Shown here: one piece after another, positions 54,810 through 62,143 of the stretch
Layout of the letters: each line of letters opens with the position of its first letter
How positions within the stretch are numbered: the first letter of the stretch is position 1
Assembly: GCA_039111535.1 (NCBI GenBank)
Contig: JBCCIM010000005.1
Coordinates: forward strand, 1-64,000
Direction of reading: 5' to 3'
DNA from: Bacteroidota bacterium
GTDB lineage: Bacteria > Bacteroidota > Rhodothermia > Rhodothermales > JAHQVL01
Length of the DNA: 64,000 nucleotides
The notes under the pieces: model-generated
Seen by the model: only the letters and a program-made list of their open reading frames with translations
What the model was told of the DNA's origin: nothing
The model's database searches: none
Translations under genes and position numbers: made by a program

Positions 54810-55631
54810 ATGCAGACCTTAAAAGATAAAACATTGTTTATTACCGGCGCCAGCAGAGGCATTGGCAAAGCCATGGCTTTGCGCGCAGCAAAAGATGGCG
54901 CCAACATCGTTATTGCCGCAAAAACAGCAGAACCGCACCCCAAATTGCCCGGCACAATCTACACGGCTGCAGAAGAAATTGAGGCTGCAGGGGGACAGGC
55001 CTTACCGCTTGTGGTTGATATTCGTCATGAAGACGTTGTTGCTGACGCCGTCAGCAAAGCGGTAAACCATTTTGGCGGTATCGACATTCTGATCAACAAT
55101 GCAAGCGCCATTTTCCTTGCCGGCACCGTTGAAACCTCAATGAAACGGTTCGACTTGATGCACCAGGTAAATGTGCGCGGGACCTATCTCTGCTCACAAC
55201 AATGCATTCCACACCTTAAGGAGGCAGCCAATCCACATATCTTAAACCTCTCCCCTCCCCTTAATATGGAAGCACGCTGGTTTGCCCCACACGTCGCCTA
55301 TACCATGGCGAAGTTTGGGATGAGCATGTGCGTGCTGGGCATGGCTGAAGAATTGAAGTCAACAGGTATCGCCGTAAATGCCCTCTGGCCTCGCACAACC
55401 ATTGCAACTGCCGCAATCCAAAACCTGCTCGGCGGCGACCGCGTGATGAAGCACAGCCGCAAGCCGGAAATCATCGCAGATGCTGCCCATTGGATCCTTA
55501 CGCAGGAAAGCAGCAGTACCACGAGCAACTTCTTTATCGACGATGAAGTGCTGGCAAAAGCAGGTGTAACCAATTTGGATCATTATGCGGTAACACCTGG
55601 AGTAGACTTATATCCAGATTTTTTTGTATAA
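54810..55631 (+). CDS. Short-chain dehydrogenase/reductase (HSDL2-like)
   Basis: A 273-residue classical SDR. TLFITGASRGIGKAMALRAA is the cofactor loop, INNASAIFLAGT the structural Asn motif, and AYTMAKFGMSM carries the Tyr-x-x-x-Lys pair. The catalytic Ser position is in LNLSPPLN. The PPLNMEARWFAPHVAYTMAKFGMS and ALWPRTTIATAAIQNL patterns match the HSDL2-like branch. ATG 54810 follows a fair Shine-Dalgarno AGAGG. Substrate unknown, possibly acyl or steroid-like alcohols. Confidence 0.88.
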   Translation: MQTLKDKTLFITGASRGIGKAMALRAAKDGANIVIAAKTAEPHPKLPGTIYTAAEEIEAAGGQALPLVVDIRHEDVVADAVSKAVNHFGGIDILINNASAIFLAGTVETSMKRFDLMHQVNVRGTYLCSQQCIPHLKEAANPHILNLSPPLNMEARWFAPHVAYTMAKFGMSMCVLGMAEELKSTGIAVNALWPRTTIATAAIQNLLGGDRVMKHSRKPEIIADAAHWILTQESSSTTSNFFIDDEVLAKAGVTNLDHYAVTPGVDLYPDFFV

Positions 55632-55633
55632 AA

Positions 55634-55659
55634 AAACAGGTCACCGTGATGACCTGTTT
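55634..55659 (+). terminator. Terminator-like hairpin after the SDR gene
   Basis: AAACAGGTCA (55634-55643) pairs with TGACCTGTTT (55650-55659) around CCGTGA, directly after the stop codon. The T-run is short. Confidence 0.7.
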
Positions 55660-55826
55660 ATGCCTGCCAGAGGTCGCCGGTTTACCTCTTATTGATCATT
55701 AAAGAATCCGGCGACTTCCGGTCAGGCAATTTTTATTCTGGCTATACAGAAAATGTGTTATTGCTTCTTTGTTGTATAGCCGGCCCGGATCGTTCGAGTA
55801 ACTTTTCTCGCGATAAGAACCACCGG

Positions 55827-56228
55827 TCAAATCGCAACAATCTGCGCCTCCCAATGCTTCCGGTGTGGCCGTAAGACCAGGCGGACGCGCTCATCGCCAT
55901 TTTTATAGATAACGGTAGTGGCGCGACGTGTTTTGCGCACAGAGACGCGGGTAAATCCAACTTTCACAAAATCGTTGTGGTAACTGGAAAGGATAAAATC
56001 TGGCCTGTCACGATAAACGATGGCGTGACCGTTTTTAACAGCGCGCCGGCTCACAACAGTAACGTTGGGTACGGTGCGAATGGTCAAGTGCCCCGGTTTG
56101 TATGCAAAAGCGCGCACTTTGGGGCTGCCAATCTGGATTTTCACGCGGGCGACCTGCGCATCAACGGGGGCCGGCATAAACAGAAAAAGCCCCAGCATAA
56201 CGAGTACTATTGTTTTAATTTTTTTCAT
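55827..56228 (-). CDS. Small basic secreted protein, unknown
   Basis: A 133-residue protein with a clear signal peptide (KTIVLVMLGLFLFMPAPVDAQ) and a mature part rich in Arg and Lys arranged as short beta strands (RVKIQIGSPKVRAFAYKPGH, TTVIYKNGDERVRLVLRPH). No family recognised. The ATG AAA AAA start is well placed. Confidence 0.7.
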   Translation of the reverse strand: MKKIKTIVLVMLGLFLFMPAPVDAQVARVKIQIGSPKVRAFAYKPGHLTIRTVPNVTVVSRRAVKNGHAIVYRDRPDFILSSYHNDFVKVGFTRVSVRKTRRATTVIYKNGDERVRLVLRPHRKHWEAQIVAI

Positions 56229-56338
56229 GGCTTAACTACTATTTTTCAATAATATATCACGATGGGTGTTTGACTTGAGTACACCTGCTGCGTGACGTCA
56301 CCCCTACCCCTTGTTGAGAATTTTTCTTTTTACAAAAG

Positions 56339-56370
56339 AAGCGCTGGCATCCACCTGGCTGCCAGCGCTT
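56339..56370 (-). terminator. Intrinsic terminator after the nucleoside phosphorylase gene
   Basis: AAGCGCTGGCA (56339-56349) pairs with TGCCAGCGCTT (56360-56370). On the minus strand it is followed by CTTTTG and further T residues. It lies 24 bp past the phosphorylase stop. Confidence 0.8.
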
Positions 56371-56393
56371 CCTTACCCATCAGGGCATACCAC

Positions 56394-57254
56394 TCAAACG
56401 GGCACACAAACGGAGCGGTAGTGGAGTCGCACGAAATTCAGTGCGATCTCGATGATTTTCTCAACAGATTTACCTTTAAGCTCCTGCGCATCTGAAAACG
56501 GCTGATCGTCACCGATAACCGCGAGCAATGTACCAACAGAGATATCCTGGGCAGCATCCTCTGGCGTATCTATAGCAGATATTGGCTTGATGTTTTTGTT
56601 GTGGCACATCCCGAGGATAAACAGGAGGCTCGATTCCATTTCAGTTGCGAGAACGCCCAGATTGGTCAAATTACGGATGTAGGCGTCGTGGACTTCTTTG
56701 AGCGGACTGTAGCCAAACTCGCGGCCATACAGGGTTGATTTACAGTGAACAATACCACAGTACGTATTCTCGCCCCAATCAGAGGCAATGGCCGCCTTGT
56801 TGAGATACTCTACGTACTCAGGTGTAGCAACAGCCGGCACTTCGATGGGTGCATAGTCAGCAGACGCGCGTTCGTCTCGCACTGCGGCAGTAACAACAAC
56901 GGCACTGGGCACGCGAATTTTCTCTGGTTGCAACGACCCACAGGTACCAATACGCAGGAAACGGCGGGCGCCGGCAAAGATCAATTCACTCAGAATGATC
57001 TCGATACTGCTCACGCCCATACCTGTTGAAATGGAGGCAACATCGATGGACTCGCCTTCTGATTTCAGGGTGCCCAGATACAGGTCATGACCACGGTCGC
57101 TTTTCCGCACAACAAGGTTTGAAAAGTGGTGCTCAGCTACCCGTTTTGCGCGCGAACCCGAACCCGACAGGAAGACATACCTGCCATAAGATCCGTTGCC
57201 TTCAAAGTCGCCATTCTCTGTTGTGATGTGATTCAGTTGCTTCGTTTTTGACAT
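56394..57254 (-). CDS. Nucleoside phosphorylase (uridine phosphorylase-like)
   Basis: A 286-residue member of the PNP/UDP phosphorylase family 1. It contains VFLSGSGSRAKRVAEHH (phosphate loop), SISTGMGVSSIEIILSELIFAGARRFLRIGTCGSL, and GVLATEMESSLLFILG with the ribose-binding ME pair; AIDTPEDA occupies the base-binding loop. It is somewhat longer than E. coli Udp (253). ATG 57254 is chosen by alignment to the domain. Substrate could be uridine or another nucleoside. Confidence 0.85.
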   Translation of the reverse strand: MSKTKQLNHITTENGDFEGNGSYGRYVFLSGSGSRAKRVAEHHFSNLVVRKSDRGHDLYLGTLKSEGESIDVASISTGMGVSSIEIILSELIFAGARRFLRIGTCGSLQPEKIRVPSAVVVTAAVRDERASADYAPIEVPAVATPEYVEYLNKAAIASDWGENTYCGIVHCKSTLYGREFGYSPLKEVHDAYIRNLTNLGVLATEMESSLLFILGMCHNKNIKPISAIDTPEDAAQDISVGTLLAVIGDDQPFSDAQELKGKSVEKIIEIALNFVRLHYRSVCVPV

Positions 57255-57381
57255 AGGTATGTATCTGACAATAAGAAAACGTGGGTAAAGGAGGGTTTGC
57301 ACGCAGATCTTGCTGTAGTACTACCAACAAAACAAAGATTGGTTGTTTAGCTTTTTGTTATGCAGGAATAAACAAAAAATG

Positions 57382-57424
57382 AGCAATCAACAATCCGCAG
57401 CCTGATTGAAGATTGTTGATTGCT
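57382..57424 (-). terminator. Intrinsic terminator after the second NhaC gene
   Basis: A 14-bp perfect stem: AGCAATCAACAATC (57382-57395) with GATTGTTGATTGCT (57411-57424), 15-base loop. On the minus strand it is followed by CATTTTTTG. It lies 13 bp past the NhaC stop. Confidence 0.85.
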
Positions 57425-57437
57425 TAATTTTGACGGG

Positions 57438-58925
57438 TTAAGAGGTAGCTACTTCCTGGCCTTCTTCGTCGAGTTTGACAATGCTGAAACCGGTATAGCC
57501 ATAAATCATGGCGATAATGGGGTTCATCAGATTGAAAAAGGCAAATGGAAGATAGGCCACCGTGGCAACACCCAGGGTGGAAGCCATAAAGGCCCCACAG
57601 GTATTCCATGGAATAAGCGGCGAAGTGATCGTGCCGGCGTCTTCAAGGGTACGTGACAGGTTTTTGGGTGCCAGGTTGCGCTTCTCGAACTCGGCGCGAT
57701 ACATCCGACCGGGCACTACAATAGCGATGTACTGGTCAGAAGCGATGATGTTGGCCCCAATGCTCGTAGCCACGGTAGCGGTGATCAACCCACCCGTGCT
57801 CTTTGCCATACCGAGCAAGCGCCCGGCAAGCTCCTGGAGCATACCTGTCTTTTCCATAACGGCGCCGAACATCATGGCCGACACAATCAGCCAGATGGTA
57901 TTGAGCATGCTGCTCATCCCGCCGCGGCTCAGCAAATCATTAAGCGCCTCGTTGCCCGTATTTGCTTCAAAGCTATCGAACATCGTGATCCAAAAGCCTT
58001 TCAGGAGCGCAAAAAATGGCGGCAGGTCGGTTTCTCCAACCAATTCGAATACAACCGGCTGCTGAAATATCATCGCAAAAACACCCCCGATGAGCGAGCC
58101 GATGAGCAACGCAGGGAAAGCCGGCATTTTCTTGTAAATCATAAACAAAACAGCCACCAAAGGCAGCAACAGATACCACCCGATATTAAAGCTGCTGCTG
58201 AGTGCGGTAAGCATTTCTTCAAGCCCGGCAGCATCAGCAGGTGTATCCCCCATCAATCCGATAATGGTGAACAGGGTAAGCGCAATGATAAAGCTCGGCA
58301 CCGTTGTATAGAGCATGTGCCGGATGTGGGTAAACAGATCGGTACCCGCCATTGCCGGCGCAAGGTTGGTGGTATCAGAAAGTGGGGAGAGCTTGTCGCC
58401 AAAATAGGCACCGGAAATGATTGCACCAGCAGCAATGCCAAGGCTAAGCTCAAACGCACCGGCAATGCCCACAAGGGCGATCCCAACGGTACCAGCAGTT
58501 GTCCATGAACTTCCTGTAGCAAGGGCCACAAGGGCACAGATCACACAGCAGGCGGCATAGAAAATGGTGGGGTTCAGAATTTGCAGTCCATAGTAGATCA
58601 TGGTGGGCACAATGCCGGCCATAATCCAGGTGCCGATAAGCGATCCAACAACCAGGAGGATAAAAATAGCACCCATGGCGAGGGAAACGCCGTGCACCAT
58701 CCCATCTTTAATCTCTTTCCATGTAAAGCCGTTGCGTATGCCAATGATGGCGCCCACCATGGCAGAAAGAATCAGGGCGATTTGGTTGGGGCCATATGAT
58801 GAGTTATCCGCATAAAAAACAACCGAAGAAGCCAGCAGTCCCACCATCACAAAAACCGGAATTAACGACTGACCCAGGCTTGGTTTCCGTTTTGTGCCGT
58901 CCTCAAAATCAGCACCATCTTCCAT
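57438..58925 (-). CDS. nhaC: Na+/H+ antiporter NhaC
   Basis: A 495-residue polytopic membrane protein, roughly 12 segments. It shows the NhaC signatures LVALATGSSWTTAGTVGIALVGI, SGAYFGDKLSPLSDTTNLAPAMAGTDLFTHIRHMLYTT and IASDQYIAIVVPGRMY, and ends in a charged tail (DEEGQEVATS). ATG 58925 is preceded by AGG at a suitable distance. It is only distantly similar in text to the NhaC-type protein at 19029-20453 and is closer to the classical NhaC pattern. Confidence 0.92.
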   Translation of the reverse strand: MEDGADFEDGTKRKPSLGQSLIPVFVMVGLLASSVVFYADNSSYGPNQIALILSAMVGAIIGIRNGFTWKEIKDGMVHGVSLAMGAIFILLVVGSLIGTWIMAGIVPTMIYYGLQILNPTIFYAACCVICALVALATGSSWTTAGTVGIALVGIAGAFELSLGIAAGAIISGAYFGDKLSPLSDTTNLAPAMAGTDLFTHIRHMLYTTVPSFIIALTLFTIIGLMGDTPADAAGLEEMLTALSSSFNIGWYLLLPLVAVLFMIYKKMPAFPALLIGSLIGGVFAMIFQQPVVFELVGETDLPPFFALLKGFWITMFDSFEANTGNEALNDLLSRGGMSSMLNTIWLIVSAMMFGAVMEKTGMLQELAGRLLGMAKSTGGLITATVATSIGANIIASDQYIAIVVPGRMYRAEFEKRNLAPKNLSRTLEDAGTITSPLIPWNTCGAFMASTLGVATVAYLPFAFFNLMNPIIAMIYGYTGFSIVKLDEEGQEVATS

Positions 58926-59071
58926 AACAACAACCTCATGTCTCGTTTGCAGGTGGCATAATATACACAACGAGATGTAAATGAGAATATTGCCGGCAAC
59001 ATTTTGGAAATACTGGATGCCAGCGCCACCTGGCGTGCACAACACGTGGTTGCCAGCATCCAGTTATTTGG

Positions 59072-59878
59072 TCAGTTTGCGGGCTTTACGCCCCGCACCG
59101 TGACGCTCAGCACTTGCATACCCGACGCATCGTATTCCGCCAGATGCGCTGCACTCAAGTTCTGTTCGAGTACATCGCGCGGCACTTCGATGACGTTGGA
59201 CTTCAGCGTTTCGGATGCCTCGAAGCCGGCTTCAGCAATAATCTGCATGTACCGATCCTGTGCTACCGCACCAGAGACACACCCCACATAGAGCTCAGCT
59301 GCCCGCTGGATCGCCGGCGGCATGGTGCCTTTGACAACGATATCCGACACACAGAAATGCGCACCCGGCTTGAGCACGCGGTATATTTCTGCAAAAGCCT
59401 GTGCTTTGTTCGGCACCAGGTTCAGCACACAGTTGCTGATTGCAACGTCGATACTGTTGTCAGCAACCGGCATGTCTTCGATATCGCCCTGGACAAACGA
59501 CACGTTGTCAAACCCCATTTTTGCGGTGTTTGCGCGTGCTTTTTCGACCATTTCAGGGGTAAAATCGACCCCGATTACGTGCCCGCTGTCGCCCACGATG
59601 GAGCGCGCAGTGAACGCGTCGAGTCCGGCGCCGGCGCCGAGGTCGAGTACGGTGTGTCCGGGTTGAATGCCGGCTACCTCTGTAGGCACCCCGCATCCGA
59701 GGCCCAGGTCTGCATCAGCCACATAACCGTCCACTTTATCGTAGGCATCCCCTACGATGTTGAACGCTTCCGCGCTGCTACTGCAGCCACACCCGCAGCC
59801 TTCTGCCGGCGGGCCCTCGTTGGCGATGGTCCCGTATTTCTCGCGAACCAGCGTTTTTATTGATTCATTGGTTTCCAT
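59072..59878 (-). CDS. arsM: Arsenite S-adenosylmethionine methyltransferase
   Basis: Methylates As(III) to less retained or volatile species. The 268-residue protein has an N-terminal Cys cluster (GCGCGCSS), SAM motif VLDLGAGAGLDAFTAR, and the three conserved arsenic-binding cysteines: Cys62 in GLGCGVP, Cys150 in ISNCVLNLV and Cys200 in YVGCVSGAV. ATG 59878 starts 4 bp after the ArsR gene stop, so the two form one operon. No arsC or arsenite efflux gene is present in the window. Confidence 0.95.
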   Translation of the reverse strand: METNESIKTLVREKYGTIANEGPPAEGCGCGCSSSAEAFNIVGDAYDKVDGYVADADLGLGCGVPTEVAGIQPGHTVLDLGAGAGLDAFTARSIVGDSGHVIGVDFTPEMVEKARANTAKMGFDNVSFVQGDIEDMPVADNSIDVAISNCVLNLVPNKAQAFAEIYRVLKPGAHFCVSDIVVKGTMPPAIQRAAELYVGCVSGAVAQDRYMQIIAEAGFEASETLKSNVIEVPRDVLEQNLSAAHLAEYDASGMQVLSVTVRGVKPAN

Positions 59879-59882
59879 TTTT

Positions 59883-60209
59883 TCAGCAGCAATTTTTGTT
59901 GAAGATGTCTGCGAACAGGGCTTCAAATGCCTGCTTTGCTTTTGTAAGTACTGCTGCATCCAAACAATAACACGAACGCGGCCCGTCGACCACCCCCGTG
60001 ACAATGCCAGATTTCTTGAGCGCTTTGAGGTGCTGGGATACAGTCGCCTGCGCAAGCGGCAATACCTCAACAATCTCCCCGCAGATGCAGGATTTACGCT
60101 CAGCAAGTACTTTCAGAATAGCAATGCGGGCGGGATGCCCCATGGCTTTGGCCAATTCGGCCAGTTCAACTTCTTCTGCAGTGAAGTTTTCTTTTTTTGC
60201 TACGGCCAT
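59883..60209 (-). CDS. arsR: ArsR-family metalloregulator
   Basis: A 108-residue winged-helix repressor. AELAKAMGHPARIAILKVLAERKSCICGEIVEVLPLAQATVSQHLKALKKSGIV contains the HTH and a CxC pair (Cys41, Cys43) at the ELCVCDL-type metal site; further cysteines are Cys80/Cys82 and a terminal CysCys. It should dissociate from DNA on binding As(III) and derepress arsR-arsM. ATG 60209 is preferred; TTG 60215 also exists. A palindromic operator lies just upstream. Confidence 0.93.
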   Translation of the reverse strand: MAVAKKENFTAEEVELAELAKAMGHPARIAILKVLAERKSCICGEIVEVLPLAQATVSQHLKALKKSGIVTGVVDGPRSCYCLDAAVLTKAKQAFEALFADIFNKNCC

Positions 60210-60230
60210 AGTCAAATGAATTCATTGTAC

Positions 60231-60246
60231 ATCGTAGATATACGAT
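60231..60246 (-). promoter_or_regulatory. Candidate ArsR operator
   Basis: ATCGTA-GATA-TACGAT, a perfect 6-bp inverted repeat with four-base spacer, 22 bp upstream of the arsR ATG. ArsR-family sites commonly have this length and AT-rich dyad form. Confidence 0.65.
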
Positions 60247-60305
60247 AAAAGGGAGATTGTTTCAATCAAATCTGAAAAACTTAGGATTTATCAACTTAGG
60301 TTGAA

Positions 60306-60337
60306 GGTTCAAAGTTTGGGGCCTTCAACTTTGAACC
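60306..60337 (-). terminator. Hairpin between umuD-like gene and arsR
   Basis: GGTTCAAAGTT (60306-60316) and AACTTTGAACC (60327-60337) form an 11-bp stem with a 10-base loop, 16 bp past the umuD-like stop on the minus strand. No strong T-run follows, so termination is uncertain. Confidence 0.45.
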
Positions 60338-60352
60338 GTTAACAAGTATGCC

Positions 60353-60733
60353 TCAAGTTCTGAACTGGTTGATTGCAGCCACTACTACGCCCCATACCTC
60401 GTCCATGTCGGTCATTTCTACTTCGGGAAACTGGTCGACGGTGGCGTACAGAACGATCCGCCGCAGCTCTTTGCGGATGGCGCGGAGCATGAACTCACCC
60501 TGAACAGCGGCTACGACGATGTCACCGTTTTTTGGTTTGAGGGAGTGGTCTACAATGAGCAGCGCCCCTTCGTTGATGCCGGCGCCTTCCATTGCGTTGC
60601 TGCGGGCAAACACAAACTGGGTGGCGTGGGGGCGCTTGACGAGGTAGGTGTGCAGGTTCAGGTCTTCGTCGCGGTAGTCCTGCGACTGGTTGGAGAAACG
60701 CATGCAGTAAGGTTTAGCAGTGTCTTCTGGCAC
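60353..60733 (-). CDS. UmuD-like S24 protein lacking the Ser/Lys catalytic dyad
   Basis: A 126-residue protein that aligns with the UmuD core. DYRDEDLNLHTYLVKRPHATQFVFARSNAMEGAGINEGALLIVD matches UmuD from DYVEQRIDLN onward, and GDIVVAAVQGEFMLRAI matches GDIVIAAVDGEFTVKKL. The catalytic Ser of GDSM is Ala47 (SNAM) and the catalytic Lys is Arg84. Upstream of the fold there are only about 12 residues and no clear CG or AG cleavage pair (C10-M11 at that position). The GTG start at 60733 is the only start before an in-frame stop. I infer a non-cleavable, already UmuD'-like partner for UmuC. It is divergent from umuC rather than in an operon with it. Confidence 0.75.
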   Translation of the reverse strand: MPEDTAKPYCMRFSNQSQDYRDEDLNLHTYLVKRPHATQFVFARSNAMEGAGINEGALLIVDHSLKPKNGDIVVAAVQGEFMLRAIRKELRRIVLYATVDQFPEVEMTDMDEVWGVVVAAINQFRT

Positions 60734-60804
60734 CCGGGAGACATGGCGGTGGGTGTGCCAACTTCAATAACAACGCTCACTCAAACTACACAACAAACCC
60801 GAAC

Positions 60805-60824
60805 CTGTCACGGAATGGGGACAG
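60805..60824. promoter_or_regulatory. Candidate operator in the umuD-umuC divergent spacer
   Basis: CTGTC (60805-60809) and GACAG (60820-60824) with a ten-base spacer, centred between the divergent genes. It resembles the half-sites of LexA boxes but not their N8 spacing in enterobacteria (CTGT-N12-ACAG here). Confidence 0.35.
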
Positions 60825-60899
60825 TAGTTACACATATTTCACACACATCGCGCATTCATCTCAGCAGATATTGTAACAGTCACCAATTACCCCCTGCCT

Positions 60900-62141
60900 A
60901 TGGACCCTTTTGCGCTGATTGACTGCAATAACTTTTTTGTCTCCTGTGTACGTGTGCACGAACCACGGCTTTGGAATCGTCCGGTTGTCGTGCTTTCTAA
61001 CAATGACGGTTGCTTCATCTCATGCAGTCCCGAAGCCAAAGCACTTGGCTTTCCCCGAGGGGGGACGGCCTTTAAATATAAAGACGCCCTTAAGAAGCAC
61101 AACGTTGTTGTCAAATCATCGAACTTCACGTTGTTTGCCGACATTTCAGATCGCGTTTATAACACGTTACGCAGGTTTTCGCCTGAAATTGAGAAGTACA
61201 GTGTAGATGAATCCTTTCTCAAACTTCCTGATGTTACCCATCCCAAACATATACGCGATGAACTCTATCGGTACACGAGGATTCCGGTTACCGTTGGCGT
61301 AGGACAAACCAAAACGTTGTCTAAAGCCGCCAACCACATCGCAAAAAAAGACGCATCATTCGCCGGCGCCCTGACGCTGCCAGAGGGCGACGCTGCTAAT
61401 GCGTTTTTGCAACGTGTGCAGGTCCAGAAAGTCTGGGGCATCGGCGGGCGTTGGGCAGCTAAGCTTGCGCAACTCGGTATTGACGACGCACTAGCGCTCA
61501 AATACGCGCGCGACAGTCTCATCCGCCAGCAGCTTAATGTCGTGGGCTTGCGCGTCGTGCATGAGTTACGCGGCATGCGCTGCATTGAGCTTGAGGAGGT
61601 GATACCGGACAAGCAGCAGATGATGTGCTGCAGGAGCTCTGACGGACCGATCACCAGCTATGAAAAGCTACGCGAGTTTGTGGCGTATCTGGCCTCAACG
61701 GTGGCGGAACGGTTGCGCAGTGAAAACCAGGTGGCTGCCGGCATCCGGACCTACATCACCACCAAACAATTTGAGCAGCGAAAATACAGCAAGGCCCATG
61801 GCGTGCTGATGCCTGAAGCAACTGCATTTACCCCCAGGCTTGTAGACTTTGCCATTCAAAACCTCAAACAAATCTACCGCCCCGGATTCAGATACCGACG
61901 CGCCGGTGTTTTTCTGTGGGGCCTCAACAAAAACAAATTCCTGCAAATGGACCTGTTTGACGCGCAGCACGCCTCGAAACACCTCACGCTGATGGACACC
62001 CTCGACAAAATCAATGCGCGATACGGCAGGGATACGGTGTTTGTAGGCAGTATTGGAGTAGAGCGGGATTGGCTATCGCGGGCTGCAGATCCGCCCAAGT
62101 TTTATACAACGCGCTGGCACGACCTTGCCCGGGTTGGCTAA
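60900..62141 (+). CDS. umuC: Y-family DNA polymerase, Pol V catalytic subunit
   Basis: Error-prone translesion polymerase. The 413-residue protein has the catalytic palm motifs FALIDCNNFFVSC (first Asp) and YSVDESFLKL (Asp-Glu pair, about 103), the NHIAKK segment, a helix-hairpin-helix region (VQKVWGIGGRWAAKLAQLGI) and the C-terminal little-finger domain. QMDLF near the end of the LNKNKFLQMDLFD stretch is a likely beta-clamp-binding motif. Length is close to E. coli UmuC (422). The catalytic residues look intact. Confidence 0.93.
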   Translation: MDPFALIDCNNFFVSCVRVHEPRLWNRPVVVLSNNDGCFISCSPEAKALGFPRGGTAFKYKDALKKHNVVVKSSNFTLFADISDRVYNTLRRFSPEIEKYSVDESFLKLPDVTHPKHIRDELYRYTRIPVTVGVGQTKTLSKAANHIAKKDASFAGALTLPEGDAANAFLQRVQVQKVWGIGGRWAAKLAQLGIDDALALKYARDSLIRQQLNVVGLRVVHELRGMRCIELEEVIPDKQQMMCCRSSDGPITSYEKLREFVAYLASTVAERLRSENQVAAGIRTYITTKQFEQRKYSKAHGVLMPEATAFTPRLVDFAIQNLKQIYRPGFRYRRAGVFLWGLNKNKFLQMDLFDAQHASKHLTLMDTLDKINARYGRDTVFVGSIGVERDWLSRAADPPKFYTTRWHDLARVG

Positions 62142-62143
62142 GC

